This document shows positions 50,354 through 60,083 of a DNA stretch of 64,000 nt, piece by piece. Numbering within the stretch: position 1 is the first letter of the stretch; every line of letters begins with the position of its first letter. This stretch comes from Tropicimonas sp. IMCC34043. Its GTDB lineage: Bacteria > Pseudomonadota > Alphaproteobacteria > Rhodobacterales > Rhodobacteraceae. The position numbers were made by a program, and so were the translations under genes. Below the pieces are notes generated by a model. It ran no database searches. It was not told where the DNA came from and saw only the letters and a program-made list of their open reading frames with translations. The stretch spans positions 310,001-374,000 of the forward strand of contig NZ_QMEK01000002.1 in assembly GCF_003390845.1 (NCBI RefSeq). The letters run 5' to 3'.

Positions 50354-52147
50354 ATGGCGAACTCTGGCAAGGACGCGCAGTCCGAGCGCGAGAAATCTCG
50401 CAACGTGGGCGCCCTGCGCGCTCTTTCCCCCTTCTTCGCGCCCTACCGCGGCTATGTTCTCCTGGCCGGTCTGACGTTGACCCTTACGGCCGGCGTCTCG
50501 CTGCTGCTGCCGATCGCGGCGCGGCGGGTGGTGGACGGCTTCGAAAACGGCTCGGTCGCGTTGCTCGACAGTTATTTTCTGGCCGCAATCGGCATTGCCG
50601 CGATCTTCGCCCTCGGCACGGCGATGCGATACTACGTCGTCACACGGCTTGGCGAACGGGTCGTGGCCGATATCCGCAAGGCGGTGTTCGACCGCATGAT
50701 CGGCATGAGCCCGGCCTTTTTCGAACAACTCATGACCGGCGAGGTGATCAGCCGGATCACCACCGATACGACGCTGATCCTGTCCGTGATCGGGTCTTCC
50801 GTATCGTGGTTCCTGCGCAACCTGCTGTTGTTCTTCGGCGGCCTCGCGATGATGTTCTTCACCTCGGGCAAGCTGACGCTGATGGTGCTGGCCATCGTGC
50901 CGGTGGTGATCGTGCCGATCCTGGCGCTCGGCCGGCGGCTGCGGGTGCTGAGCCGCAAGAACCAGGACTGGATCGCGCAATCGGCAGGCCGTGCCTCCGA
51001 AGCGCTGCAGGCGGCGCAGACGGTGCAGGCCTATTCGCACGAGGCGGCGACGCGCGCCGGTTTTGCCGACGTGACCGAGGAAAGCTACAACACCGCCAAG
51101 ACCCGGATCGGGGTTCGCGCAGCGCTGACCATGATCATCATCTTCGTGGTGTTCTCGGGCATTCTCGGTGTGCTCTGGATCGGTGCCCGCGATGTGCGCG
51201 CCGACACGATGACCGCCGGCCAACTGGTGCAGTTCCTGATCTATGCCGGGATCATGGCGGCCTCCGTGGCCGCGCTGTCGGAAATCTGGGGCGAATTGCA
51301 GCGTGCCGCGGGTGCCACGGAACGTCTGGTGGAATTGCTGCATGCAAAGGACGAGGTCGACGATCCGGTCACACCGCGGGCCCTGCCGAAGCCCGCGCGC
51401 GGCGAGATCGCCTTTGACGACGTCGTCTTCCACTATCCTTCGCGCCCCGAGACCGCAGCGCTGCATGGCGTCAGCTTTACCGTCCGTCCGGGCGAACAGG
51501 TGGCGCTGGTCGGCCCGTCCGGTGCCGGCAAGACGACCGTGCTGCAACTGCTGCTGCGGTTCTATGACCCGAAGGCCGGCGCGATCCGGCTCGACGGCGT
51601 GGCACTGCCCGAGATGGCGCGGAGCGAGTTCCGCAAGGCGCTGGCGCTGGTGCCGCAGGATCCGGTGATCTTTGCCGACACCGCGCGCGAGAACATCCGC
51701 TTTGGCCGGCCGGAGGCGACAGATGCCGAGGTCGAGGCCGCCGCCCGCGCGGCCGCAGCGCATGACTTCATCGCGTCCCTTCCCGAAGGCTATGACAGCT
51801 ATGTCGGCGAGCGCGGGGTGATGCTGTCTGGCGGTCAGAAGCAGCGCATCGCCATCGCCCGCGCGATCCTGCGCGACGCGCCCGTTCTGCTGCTGGACGA
51901 GGCGACATCGGCGCTCGACGCCGAGAGCGAACGCGCCGTGCAGGACGCGGTCGCAGCGCTCAGCGAGGGCCGCACCACGCTGATCGTGGCGCACCGGCTT
52001 GCCACCGTGAAACAGGCCGACCGGATCCTTGTCTTCGACGGGGGCCGGATCGTCGCCGAGGGCACACACGAGGCGCTGGTCGCCCAGGGTGGGCTCTATG
52101 CCCGCCTGGCGCGGCTGCAGTTCACCGAAGGCCTGGCCGCGGAATGA
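50354..52147 (+). CDS. ABC exporter, fused membrane and ATPase domains (MsbA-like)
   Basis: 597 residues. Six membrane helices in the first 320 residues, then an ATPase domain with Walker A VGPSGAGKTT, signature LSGGQKQRIAIARAI, Walker B VLLLDEATSALD, and H-loop IVAHRLATV. It is a homodimeric type IV exporter for lipids or drugs; substrate not determinable. AGAAGGA precedes ATG 50354. It probably stands in its own unit, with an acyl-CoA synthetase gene 111 bases downstream on the same strand. Confidence 0.92.
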   Translation: MANSGKDAQSEREKSRNVGALRALSPFFAPYRGYVLLAGLTLTLTAGVSLLLPIAARRVVDGFENGSVALLDSYFLAAIGIAAIFALGTAMRYYVVTRLGERVVADIRKAVFDRMIGMSPAFFEQLMTGEVISRITTDTTLILSVIGSSVSWFLRNLLLFFGGLAMMFFTSGKLTLMVLAIVPVVIVPILALGRRLRVLSRKNQDWIAQSAGRASEALQAAQTVQAYSHEAATRAGFADVTEESYNTAKTRIGVRAALTMIIIFVVFSGILGVLWIGARDVRADTMTAGQLVQFLIYAGIMAASVAALSEIWGELQRAAGATERLVELLHAKDEVDDPVTPRALPKPARGEIAFDDVVFHYPSRPETAALHGVSFTVRPGEQVALVGPSGAGKTTVLQLLLRFYDPKAGAIRLDGVALPEMARSEFRKALALVPQDPVIFADTARENIRFGRPEATDAEVEAAARAAAAHDFIASLPEGYDSYVGERGVMLSGGQKQRIAIARAILRDAPVLLLDEATSALDAESERAVQDAVAALSEGRTTLIVAHRLATVKQADRILVFDGGRIVAEGTHEALVAQGGLYARLARLQFTEGLAAE

Positions 52148-52258
52148 CGCCGGGTCCCTTTCCCGTTGCGCGGCGTTCGGCTTGCGCCCCATAGTGAGGG
52201 CACGAGACGACCGCGCGAAACGGTGGAATTGCCGCGCGACCGGGGAGGATACGGGGAA

Positions 52259-54145
52259 ATGGGGTTTGCGACCGTCGCGGATATCCGTGCGATCGAAGCG
52301 GAAATGCCGTGGGAGGAACGCGATGTTCCGACCACCATCCATCGGTTTCTGGGGGCCGCAAAGGCGGCACATGGATCCCGGCCGGCGGTGTCGTTCCAGA
52401 TGTTCTCGGGGCCAAACGACCCGGCCGAGACCCTCGACTGGGACGAGCTTCACCGCCGGGTGATCCAGGCGGCCAACCTGTTCCGCTCGCTCGGCATCGG
52501 GGAGGGCGACGCTGTCGCGCTCCTTCTGCCCAACTGCACCGAAATGGTGGTCACGCTGCTGGGCGGGATGGTTGCCGGGATTGCAAACCCGATCAATCCG
52601 CTGCTCGAACCCGACCAGATCTCGGCCATCCTGCGCGAGACCAATGCCAAGGTTCTGGTCACGCTCAGGAGCTTTCCCAAAAGCGATGTCGCCCAGAAGG
52701 CCGCGCTGGCGGTCGAACACGCCCCGAACGTGAAGCATGTGATCGAGGTCGATCTGCTGCGCTATATGACCGGGCTGAAGCGCCTGATCGTGCCGCTGAT
52801 CCGGCCGAAGCCGAAGGTCCGGCACACTGCGCCGATCCGCGACTTTTCGACCGAAATCGCGCGCCACAGCGGCGACGCGCTGGCGTTCGAGGACAGCCGC
52901 GCCGACCGGGTCGCGGCCTATTTCCACACCGGCGGCACCACCGGCATGCCCAAGGTCGCCCAGCATCTCTATTCGGGGATGATCTATAACGGCTGGCTTG
53001 GCAGCCGGCTGTTGTTCACCGACCGCGACGTGGTGCTGTGCCCGCTGCCGCTGTTCCACGTCTTCGCCGTCCATCCGGTGCTGATGTCGATGATTGCCTC
53101 TGGCGGGCACGCGGTGTTTCCCACCCCCGCAGGCTATCGTGGCGAGGGGGTCTTCGACAACTTCTGGAAGCTGATCGAACGCTGGCACGCGACCTTCATG
53201 ATCGGCGTGCCAACCGCCTTTGCCGCCCTGATGCAGCGCCCGGTCAATGGGGACGTGTCGTCGCTGGCCAAGGCGTTCTCGGGCTCGGCGCCGCTGCCTC
53301 TGGAGCTCTACAAGCGGTTCGAAGAGGCGACGGGGGTCGAGATCATCGAAGGCTATGGCCTGACCGAGGCGACCTGTCTGGTGTCTGTGAACCCGGTTGA
53401 CGGCGCCAAGAAGGTCGGTTCGGTCGGCCTGCCGTTTCCGCACACCGACGTGAAGATCCTGCGCCACACCCCCGAGGGACCGGTCGAATGCGCGACTGAC
53501 GAGGTTGGCGAGATCTGTGTCGACAGTCCCGGCGTCTTTGCCGGTTCGACCTATACCGAGCCGGACAAGAACCACCAGTTGTTCCACCACGACGTCTATC
53601 TGCGCACCGGCGATCTGGGCCGGATCGACCCGGACGGGTATCTTTGGATCACTGGCCGGGCCAAGGACCTGATCATTCGCGGCGGCCATAATATCGACCC
53701 GGCCGTCATCGAGGAGGCGCTGGCCGGCCATCCCGCGGTCGCCTTTGCCGGCGCCATCGGCCAGCCCGACAGTTTTGCGGGCGAACTGCCCTGCGCCTAT
53801 GTCGAACTGGTAGAGGGGGCCTCGGTCACCGAGAAGGAGCTGCTCGACTATGTCCGCCCGCGCATCACCGAACGCGCGGCCATTCCGAAATACCTCGAGA
53901 TCCTGCCCGAGTTGCCAAAGACCGCTGTCGGAAAGGTGTTCAAGCCCGACCTGCGCAAGCGCGCGATCTCCCGCGTCTACGGTCAGGTGTTGAAGGACGC
54001 GAAGGTCGACGCCGAAGTGGCCGAGGTCGTCGAGGATCCGAAACGCGGGCTGGTTGCCCGGATCCGGCGCAAGGGCGAGGTCGACGACGCCGCTGTGGTG
54101 AAACTGCTCGGCTGCTTCGCCCAGCCCTGGGAATGGGCTGGCTGA
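52259..54145 (+). CDS. Acyl-CoA synthetase (AMP-binding, long/medium-chain type)
   Basis: 628 residues. Activates a carboxylic acid to its CoA thioester via an acyl-AMP. ATP-grip motif FHTGGTTGMPKVAQ near 224-237, EGYGLTEATCLVSVNPV, the hinge YLRTGDLGRIDPDGYLWITG (20 residues) and RAKDLIIRGGHNIDP, and the catalytic Lys in KTAVGKVFKPDL. An N-terminal extension of about 55 residues precedes the core. Substrate unknown; fatty or aromatic acids are both possible. ATG 52259 follows GGGGAGGAT at workable spacing. Confidence 0.9.
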   Translation: MGFATVADIRAIEAEMPWEERDVPTTIHRFLGAAKAAHGSRPAVSFQMFSGPNDPAETLDWDELHRRVIQAANLFRSLGIGEGDAVALLLPNCTEMVVTLLGGMVAGIANPINPLLEPDQISAILRETNAKVLVTLRSFPKSDVAQKAALAVEHAPNVKHVIEVDLLRYMTGLKRLIVPLIRPKPKVRHTAPIRDFSTEIARHSGDALAFEDSRADRVAAYFHTGGTTGMPKVAQHLYSGMIYNGWLGSRLLFTDRDVVLCPLPLFHVFAVHPVLMSMIASGGHAVFPTPAGYRGEGVFDNFWKLIERWHATFMIGVPTAFAALMQRPVNGDVSSLAKAFSGSAPLPLELYKRFEEATGVEIIEGYGLTEATCLVSVNPVDGAKKVGSVGLPFPHTDVKILRHTPEGPVECATDEVGEICVDSPGVFAGSTYTEPDKNHQLFHHDVYLRTGDLGRIDPDGYLWITGRAKDLIIRGGHNIDPAVIEEALAGHPAVAFAGAIGQPDSFAGELPCAYVELVEGASVTEKELLDYVRPRITERAAIPKYLEILPELPKTAVGKVFKPDLRKRAISRVYGQVLKDAKVDAEVAEVVEDPKRGLVARIRRKGEVDDAAVVKLLGCFAQPWEWAG

Positions 54146-54163
54146 CCGCGGGACCTCCGCGCC

Positions 54164-54829
54164 TCATGTGTCGTAGGGGTCGATCAGCTCCGGGCTGTCG
54201 GCGCGGTTGGAGTTGACCTTCGGGTCGACCCGGTGCCAGGCGAGGCTGCCTGCGGGCGCGGCCCGCATCAGCAGGGCAGCCCCCTTGCCGGCCTCGCCCA
54301 GCCACATCGGCCAGTCCTCGGGGGGCAGGATCACCGGCATCCGGCTGTGCAGCGCCTCGATCCCGCCCGCGGCCGCACAGGTGACGATGGCGACGGTACT
54401 CAGGCGCTGGTCGCCAGCCTCCCAGTCCTGCCAGATCCCCGCCATCACCATCGGCGCGTCGTCCGCAGGGTGGATGTACCAGGGCAGGCGCGCCGCCTCT
54501 GGCCCCTTTGTCCATTCATAAAAGCCGCTGGCGGGCACCAGGCAGCGCCGCGCCCGTACCGCGGCCCGGAACGCCGGCTTTTCGGCGATGGTCTCGGCGC
54601 GGGCGTTGATCAGCAGCGGTCCGTCGCCCGGCGCCTTGTACCATGGCGGCAGAAACCCCCAGCGCATGGCACGCAGCCGTCGTCCCTCGCCTTCGGCCAC
54701 GACGACGGCGACATCGTTGGTGGGGCAGATGTTGAAGCGCGGCGCCTCGGGCAGGTCGTTCGAGGGCACGGCCGAGAATAGCCGCGCCATCGCCTCTGCC
54801 GGCATCAGGTTCACGAAACGTCCGCACAT
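54164..54829 (-). CDS. yedK: SRAP/YedK abasic-site processing protein
   Basis: 221 residues. Covalently traps abasic sites in single-stranded DNA. Catalytic Cys2 follows the initiator Met (MCGRFVN), with NICPTNDVAVV, RWGFLPPWYK, INARAETIAEKPAFR, PASGFYEW with the conserved Glu, and LHSRMPVIL with the His. The full family length is present. No lexA or imuB gene is nearby. Confidence 0.93.
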   Translation of the reverse strand: MCGRFVNLMPAEAMARLFSAVPSNDLPEAPRFNICPTNDVAVVVAEGEGRRLRAMRWGFLPPWYKAPGDGPLLINARAETIAEKPAFRAAVRARRCLVPASGFYEWTKGPEAARLPWYIHPADDAPMVMAGIWQDWEAGDQRLSTVAIVTCAAAGGIEALHSRMPVILPPEDWPMWLGEAGKGAALLMRAAPAGSLAWHRVDPKVNSNRADSPELIDPYDT

Positions 54830-54885
54830 TTGGAAAGACTATGGCAAGTGGTGCTCGGGCCGCAACGGCCGGTCCGAAAACGCAA

Positions 54886-54909
54886 CTGCCCGGCCAATTG
54901 GCCGGGCAG
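54886..54909 (-). terminator. Terminator after the 5'-nucleotidase gene
   Basis: A perfect 24-base palindrome (each arm CTGCCCGGCCAA) lies 29 bases after the stop of the leftward 5'-nucleotidase gene. On that strand it is followed by TTGCGTTTTC. It would fold into a strong hairpin. Confidence 0.7.
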
Positions 54910-54938
54910 CAGACATGGGGCAGAGCGGCCCCGGTGCG

Positions 54939-56519
54939 TTACTGCGCCTTGGTGATCCGGCCGTCGGTATAGGGGCTATAGCTGCCCTGCTCGGCCAGAT
55001 ATTCGACGACGACATCCGCAAGGTCGGGGCCGAAGTCATAGACGTTCGAGGCATCGCGGAACATCGAATACCCGTCGCCGCCGCGCCGCACGAAGTTGTT
55101 CGAAACCACGCCATAGACCTTGGCGGGGTCGAGCGGCTGCATCGTGCCATCGACATCGACCATGACGTCCGAGATCCGCGCCCCGGTCGCGGCCGCCGGA
55201 TCGAAGACAAAGCTCATGCCGGCCACTTGCGGGAACCGGCCGTCCTTGTCTGAATCGTCGAACTGGGCCATGCCGTTCTCCAGCGCTTCCTTCAGCGTGG
55301 CGCCATCGACGAAGAAGGTCGACAGCGTGTTCTGGAACGGCAGGACCGTATAGATCTCGCCCATGGTGACGGGACCTGCGTCGATCGAGGCGCGCACGCC
55401 GCCGCCGTTCTGGATTGCGATCTGGATGCCCTGGTCCTTGACCCGTGCCAGCATTGCGTCGGCCACCAGATTGCCCATCTGGCATTCGCCGCCGCGGCAG
55501 GCATCACGCGCCCCGTCGATCGGCTCGGCCGCCTCGCCGACGACCTTGTTGCGGATCTCCTCCAGCGGTTCGGCCATCTCCTTGATGCGCGAGACATAGC
55601 CTGCGTCCTCGGGCACGGCCGCATCCATGATCAGCGGCTCGCCGGTCGCTTCGATCACCTTGCCGTCGTCGTCGAAGACGACCTTCAGTTCGCCCAGGAA
55701 CTTGCCATAGGCATAGGCCGAGACGATGGCGGTATCGCCCACCATGGTCGGATAGGGGCCCTCGGCCTTGTCCGAAACGTTCGAGAGATAGGTGTTGGTG
55801 TGTCCGCCCACGATCACGTCGACGCCGGTGGTCTTTTCGGCGACGGCCTTGTCGACGTCATAGCCCGAGTGAGACAGCACGATGATCTTGTTCACACCCA
55901 TCCCGGTCAGCTTGTCGACTTCGGCCTGAACGGCATCCGACGGGACGGTGAAGATCACGTTCGGCCCGGAACTCGACAGTTCGCCGGTGTTCACCGGGGT
56001 CAGCCCGATCAGGCCCAGTTTTTCGCCGTTCCGTTCGATCACGGTCGATTTCTGGATGTGGTCGCGCAGCTCGGGTTCGCCGGTCAGATCGGCATTCGAC
56101 ATCAGGACCGGGAAATCCACCGATTCGATGAACCCCTTCAGCACTTCGGGGCCGTCGTCGAATTCGTGGTTGCCGACCGTCATCGCGTCATAGCCGAGAC
56201 GGTTCATGAACTCGGCCGCCATCTTGCCCTTGTAGAAGGTATAGAACAGCGTGCCCTGGAACTGGTCGCCGCCATCGACCAACACCGCGTTCTCGTCGCG
56301 GGCGCGGGCCTCGGCGATGGCGGTTGCCAGCCGCGCCGATCCACCGAAGCATTTGCCGTCGGTATTGTCCTCGGCCGGGCAGCTTGAATCGTATTTCGAG
56401 ATCGGTTCGAACCGCGCATGGAAATCGTTGGTGTGCAGAATGGTCAGTGTATAGTCCGCCGCGGCACTTCCGGCCATCAAGGCCAGCGCGGCGGCAGAGG
56501 TTAGGAAACGGACGAACAT
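54939..56519 (-). CDS. Periplasmic bifunctional metallophosphatase/5'-nucleotidase
   Basis: 526 residues, signal peptide 1-21 (ALALMAGSAAADY). Dinuclear metal motifs: LHTNDFHARF, VDGGDQFQGT, TVGNHEFDDG, VLSHSGYDVD and VGGHTNTYL. The C-terminal substrate domain has NGGGVRASIDAG, LPFQNTLSTFFV and RRGGDGYSMF. It dephosphorylates extracellular nucleotides so the nucleoside and phosphate can be taken up. An internal short Cys pair (RDACRGGECQMGN) may form a disulfide. It is divergent from the DUF952 gene. Confidence 0.94.
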   Translation of the reverse strand: MFVRFLTSAAALALMAGSAAADYTLTILHTNDFHARFEPISKYDSSCPAEDNTDGKCFGGSARLATAIAEARARDENAVLVDGGDQFQGTLFYTFYKGKMAAEFMNRLGYDAMTVGNHEFDDGPEVLKGFIESVDFPVLMSNADLTGEPELRDHIQKSTVIERNGEKLGLIGLTPVNTGELSSSGPNVIFTVPSDAVQAEVDKLTGMGVNKIIVLSHSGYDVDKAVAEKTTGVDVIVGGHTNTYLSNVSDKAEGPYPTMVGDTAIVSAYAYGKFLGELKVVFDDDGKVIEATGEPLIMDAAVPEDAGYVSRIKEMAEPLEEIRNKVVGEAAEPIDGARDACRGGECQMGNLVADAMLARVKDQGIQIAIQNGGGVRASIDAGPVTMGEIYTVLPFQNTLSTFFVDGATLKEALENGMAQFDDSDKDGRFPQVAGMSFVFDPAAATGARISDVMVDVDGTMQPLDPAKVYGVVSNNFVRRGGDGYSMFRDASNVYDFGPDLADVVVEYLAEQGSYSPYTDGRITKAQ

Positions 56520-56668
56520 CGAGAATCTCCCCTGTTGGATGGGGCCGAGCGTGACGCAGCCGGCTCCGTCGGTCAAACGCCCGCGTGCCCACGGGAGGCC
56601 GTGGTCTGGTGTCAGGCTCATGGCAGAGGCGTCTTGACCCCTCGACAGGCACAAGGCACACCCGGGCC

Positions 56669-57007
56669 ATGCTGATTTACAAGATCTTTCGTGGCCCCGA
56701 ATGGCAGGCCCTGCAGGCCGAAGGGCAGAGCGCCGGTGCGCCGGTCGATCTGGCCGACGGGTTCATTCACCTTTCAACGGCCGCACAGGCGCCCGAGACG
56801 GCAGCAAGGCATTTTGCCGGGGCGGAGGGGCTTGTCCTGGCGGCGCTCGATGCCGACCAACTGGGGGATGCCCTGACATGGGAGCCGTCGCGTGGCGGCG
56901 CGCTGTTTCCGCACCTCTATCGGCAGATGCGGCGCGAGGATGTGCTGTGGCATGTCGCTCTGCCGCTAGGGCCGGACGGGCACGTCTTTCCACAGGCGAT
57001 GGCATGA
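56669..57007 (+). CDS. DUF952 family protein
   Basis: 112 residues. The family pattern is clear: [37 protein letters not shown] and [23 protein letters not shown]952 proteins are small and of unknown function. It overlaps pyrD (ATGA), a common arrangement in this group. The start ATG 56669 leaves 149 bases to the divergent nucleotidase gene. Confidence 0.9.
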   Translation: MLIYKIFRGPEWQALQAEGQSAGAPVDLADGFIHLSTAAQAPETAARHFAGAEGLVLAALDADQLGDALTWEPSRGGALFPHLYRQMRREDVLWHVALPLGPDGHVFPQAMA

Positions 57008-58050
57008 GCTGGCGTGAGGATCTGGGGATGGCCGCGTTTCGGCGGATCGATCCCGAGGTTGCCCATGGGCTGGCGCTCCGCGCGCTCGGCCTCGGGCTGG
57101 TGTGCTTGCCTGGTCAGATAACGTCGCCCCGGCTGGCGACCCGACTTGCGGGGCTGTCGCTGCCGAACCCCTTGGGGCTGGCTGCCGGGATGGACAAGAA
57201 CGCCGTGGCGCTCGGCCCGCTGTCGCGCGCAGGATTCGGCTTTCTCGAAGTCGGCGCCACGACGCCGAGGCCGCAGCAGGGCGGCGCGAAACCGCGGCTG
57301 TTCCGCTTGCCCGAGGACCGTGCCGTCATCAACCGCTTCGGGTTCAACAACGAGGGCATGGAGGCGATGGCCGCGCGCCTCCGCGACCGGCCGCGGGACG
57401 CGGTGATCGGGCTGAACCTTGGCGCCAACAAGGACAGCCCGGACCGGGCGGCAGATTTCTCGACCGTGCTGGCCCGTTGCGGTCCCGATCTGGATTTCGC
57501 GACCGTCAACGTCTCGTCTCCCAATACCGAGAACCTGAGGGATCTGCAGGGCAAGGCGGCGCTGGAGGCGTTGCTGCAGGGCGTGCTGGCGACCCGGGAC
57601 GGTCTTGAACGGCCGATCCCGGTGTTTCTGAAGATCGCGCCAGATTTGAGCGAGGCCGAGATTGCCGATATCGCCGCCGTGGCGGCCGGGGTCGGGATCG
57701 ACGGCATTGTCGCCACGAATACCACGCTGTCGCGCGATGGCCTGACCGGCCGGCACCGCGACCAGAAAGGCGGTCTTTCGGGGGCGCCGCTGTTCGAGAA
57801 ATCGACGCAGGTGCTGGAACGGCTGTGGGCCGAGACCGGAGGCGCGATCCCGTTGATCGGGGTCGGCGGGGTCGGATCGGGGGGCGAGGCCTATGCCAAG
57901 ATCCGGGCCGGGGCCTCGGCCGTGCAGCTTTATTCGGCGCTGGTCTATGGCGGGATGGGGCTGGTCAGCACGATCCTGCAAGAGCTTGAGCAACTGCTCG
58001 AGCGGGACGGATTCGCAACTGTTGCCGAGGCGGTCGGCGTCGGACGTTGA
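57004..58050 (+). CDS. pyrD: Dihydroorotate dehydrogenase (quinone), class 2
   Basis: 348 residues. FMN-dependent oxidation of dihydroorotate to orotate at the inner membrane in pyrimidine synthesis. The N-terminal membrane-associated helix (class 2) is present, then [55 protein letters not shown] with the catalytic Ser, [18 protein letters not shown] and [20 protein letters not shown]. It overlaps the DUF952 gene. Confidence 0.96.
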   Translation: MSWREDLGMAAFRRIDPEVAHGLALRALGLGLVCLPGQITSPRLATRLAGLSLPNPLGLAAGMDKNAVALGPLSRAGFGFLEVGATTPRPQQGGAKPRLFRLPEDRAVINRFGFNNEGMEAMAARLRDRPRDAVIGLNLGANKDSPDRAADFSTVLARCGPDLDFATVNVSSPNTENLRDLQGKAALEALLQGVLATRDGLERPIPVFLKIAPDLSEAEIADIAAVAAGVGIDGIVATNTTLSRDGLTGRHRDQKGGLSGAPLFEKSTQVLERLWAETGGAIPLIGVGGVGSGGEAYAKIRAGASAVQLYSALVYGGMGLVSTILQELEQLLERDGFATVAEAVGVGR

Positions 58051-58097
58051 AATCTCCGGCTTGACCAAAGTCTAACTGGCCAATTATAAAAGAAACT

Positions 58098-58224
58098 CCC
58101 GTTAAACGGGAATCGTGCAGGCGACCGCCAGTCGCTCCCCTGCTGCGCAGGGGATCTGCTTTGACCGCGGCCGGCGCCGCAATGATGGTGCCAGGGTTGG
58201 CCATGCCCTCATGCGGCGCCGGCC
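58098..58224 (+). promoter_or_regulatory. Candidate structured 5' leader of the 58238 gene
   Basis: Four hairpins in 127 bases: CCCGT/ACGGG (58098-58110), GCGAC/GTCGC (58121-58135), CCCCTGC/GCAGGGG with a 3-base loop (58137-58153), and a perfect 12-bp stem GGCCGGCGCCGC/GCGGCGCCGGCC (58169-58180 with 58213-58224) closing a 32-base loop. The last stem ends two bases before the GGAG of the ribosome binding site. It matches no riboswitch class that I recognise. Confidence 0.5.
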
Positions 58225-58237
58225 CGGAGAAATGCCC

Positions 58238-58843
58238 ATGACGCCAGAGATCGTCGATTGTTTCACGACCGTCCGCGGTTTCGTGCCAGGGGGGAGTGAG
58301 ACCTGGGCCAGCGTGGCGGCCTATGCGGGCGTGGGGTTGGTTTGCCTGCGCGCCACACGCGCCAACGCACCGGATCGCGGGTTCTGGACGATGCTGGGCG
58401 TTAGCCTGCTGATCCTTGCATCGCTCAAGGCGTTCGACATTCCGATGGCCATCACCGGGATCGGGCGCTGCATGGCAAAGTCCGAAGGCTGGTATGACGC
58501 CCGGCGGCCGGTCCAGGCAGTGATGGCTGTGGCGGTCGGCACGGCCATCGTGATCGCCGGACTTGCCGGGACGCAACTTCTTCATCGCGCGATGTCGCGG
58601 GTCTGGCTGGCCTTGATCGGTGCGCTGATGGTGGCGGGCTATATCGGGATCAGCATGGTGGACCTGCACCAGATCGATGCCCTGTTTCGCAACGACATTG
58701 GTCCGCTGCCGGCAAGATGGATTGCCGAATATTCCGGCCTTGTGCTGATCGTCCTGAACGCCGTGGTCCGTCGCCTGCGATCTGCCCAGCGGCAACGCAA
58801 ACGCGCGCGCGAACGGCACTTGCGCGAACGCCAGTCGGTTTGA
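58238..58843 (+). CDS. Inner-membrane protein of unknown function
   Basis: 201 residues with four predicted membrane helices (TWASVAAYAGVGLVCL, FWTMLGVSLLILASLKAF, AVMAVAVGTAIVIAGLAG, VWLALIGALMVAGYIGISM) and a basic C-terminus (RRLRSAQRQRKRARERHLRE). A loop between helices 2 and 3 contains ITGIGRCMAKSEGWYDARRP. Family not recognised. ATG 58238 is chosen over ATG 58232 for its spacing from GGAG. The upstream leader is highly structured. It converges on the cysteine synthase gene. Confidence 0.7.
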   Translation: MTPEIVDCFTTVRGFVPGGSETWASVAAYAGVGLVCLRATRANAPDRGFWTMLGVSLLILASLKAFDIPMAITGIGRCMAKSEGWYDARRPVQAVMAVAVGTAIVIAGLAGTQLLHRAMSRVWLALIGALMVAGYIGISMVDLHQIDALFRNDIGPLPARWIAEYSGLVLIVLNAVVRRLRSAQRQRKRARERHLRERQSV

Positions 58844-58860
58844 ACCGGGACGGCCCCGGT

Positions 58861-58883
58861 GGTCCGGCGCGGCGCGCCGGACC
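58861..58883. terminator. Inverted repeat between convergent genes
   Basis: Perfect 10-bp arms (GGTCCGGCGC and GCGCCGGACC) with a GGC loop, lying in the 46 bases between the membrane-protein stop and the cysteine synthase stop. There is no T-run on either side, so it is a likely bidirectional terminator of the U-poor kind. Confidence 0.6.
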
Positions 58884-58889
58884 TGTCGG

Positions 58890-59966
58890 TTATTCCGCCG
58901 CCATCTGGGCCGTCGGCGTCGAGCGCGAGATCGCCCATTCCTCCTCGCTCATCTCAATGGCTACGCCATCGAACAGCGGCGTCGAGAGATAGCGTTCGCC
59001 GGTGTCGGGCAACATGACAAGGAAGACCGAGCCTTTGGGCGCGGATTCGGCCACCTTCATCGCCGCGGCAAAGGTCGCACCGGCCGAGATGCCGGTGAAG
59101 ATGCCCTCCTCGGCCGCAAGCCGCCGCGACCAGGTCATGGCGTCGGGCCCCGCAATCGGGATCAGATCGTCGTAATAGACCTTGTCGATCGCCTCCTGCA
59201 GCACGAACGGAATGAAGTCCGGCGTCCAGCCCTGGATCGGGTGCGGTTCGAATGCCGGGTGGCTTTCGGTCGCCTGATGGGCGCTGTTACGGGTGTTGAC
59301 GTAGCCCGAGGCGACGATCGCGGCATTGGCGGGTTCGCTGAGGATGATCCGGGTTTCGGGCCGTTCGCGCCGCAGCACCCGGCCAAGCCCCGAAACGGTG
59401 CCGCCGGTGCCATAGCCCGTCACCACGTAATCGAGCCGCTCGCCGGCAAAATCGGCCAGCACCTCGTTTGCGGTCGTGTGTTCGTGGATGTCGGCGTTGT
59501 CCGGGGTCTCGAACTGGCTGGCGAGGAACCAGCCATTGGCCTCGGCCAGTTCCTTGGCCTTGGAATACATCCCGAAGCCCTTCAGCGCGCGTGGCGTCAG
59601 CACCACCTTTGCGCCAAGAAATCGCATCAGCCGCCGCCGCTCGACCGAGAAGCTATCGGCCATGGTGACGACCAGCGGATAGCCCTTGGCCGCGCAGACC
59701 ATGGCCAGCCCGATGCCGGTATTGCCCGAGGTCGCCTCGACCACGGTCTGGCCGGGTTTCAGCCGTCCGTCCGCCTCGGCCGCCTCGATGATGTTCAGCG
59801 CCAGCCGGTCCTTGACCGAACCGCCGGGATTGAAGGCCTCGGCCTTGACATAGAAGGTCATGTCGTCGGGGCCGATCCGGTTGATCCTTATGACCGGCGT
59901 ATCGCCGATGGTGTCGAGCACGCTGTCAAATCGACGGCCGCGGCCCTGAGTTCGTCGTGTCGGCAT
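58890..59966 (-). CDS. cysK: Cysteine synthase A (O-acetylserine sulfhydrylase)
   Basis: 358 residues. Pyridoxal-phosphate enzyme making cysteine from O-acetylserine and sulfide. The cofactor Lys is in NPGGSVKDRLAL, with EATSGNTGIGLAMV, the phosphate-binding loop GTGGTVSGLG and GISAGATFAAA. The C-terminal extension (FDGVAIEMSEEEW) of about 30 residues is longer than in E. coli CysK but common in Rhodobacteraceae. ATG 59966 follows AGGGGAG. CysM-type or cystathionine synthase function cannot be excluded from sequence alone. Confidence 0.88.
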   Translation of the reverse strand: MPTRRTQGRGRRFDSVLDTIGDTPVIRINRIGPDDMTFYVKAEAFNPGGSVKDRLALNIIEAAEADGRLKPGQTVVEATSGNTGIGLAMVCAAKGYPLVVTMADSFSVERRRLMRFLGAKVVLTPRALKGFGMYSKAKELAEANGWFLASQFETPDNADIHEHTTANEVLADFAGERLDYVVTGYGTGGTVSGLGRVLRRERPETRIILSEPANAAIVASGYVNTRNSAHQATESHPAFEPHPIQGWTPDFIPFVLQEAIDKVYYDDLIPIAGPDAMTWSRRLAAEEGIFTGISAGATFAAAMKVAESAPKGSVFLVMLPDTGERYLSTPLFDGVAIEMSEEEWAISRSTPTAQMAAE

Positions 59967-60083
59967 GGTCGTCTCCCCTGTTGGTAACGCTGTTCTTCCG
60001 CCCGTTTCCCGGAGCATTGCACCTATAGGATATACCAATTGCGGGCGCGCTCAAATGCTGTCCCGGTAGCTGACCCCGGGCGT

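Noticed and set aside
50348-53731. Minus-strand open frame of over 1100 codons opposite the ABC exporter and acyl-CoA synthetase
   Set aside because: Shadow of two well-recognised plus-strand genes; composition is not protein-like.
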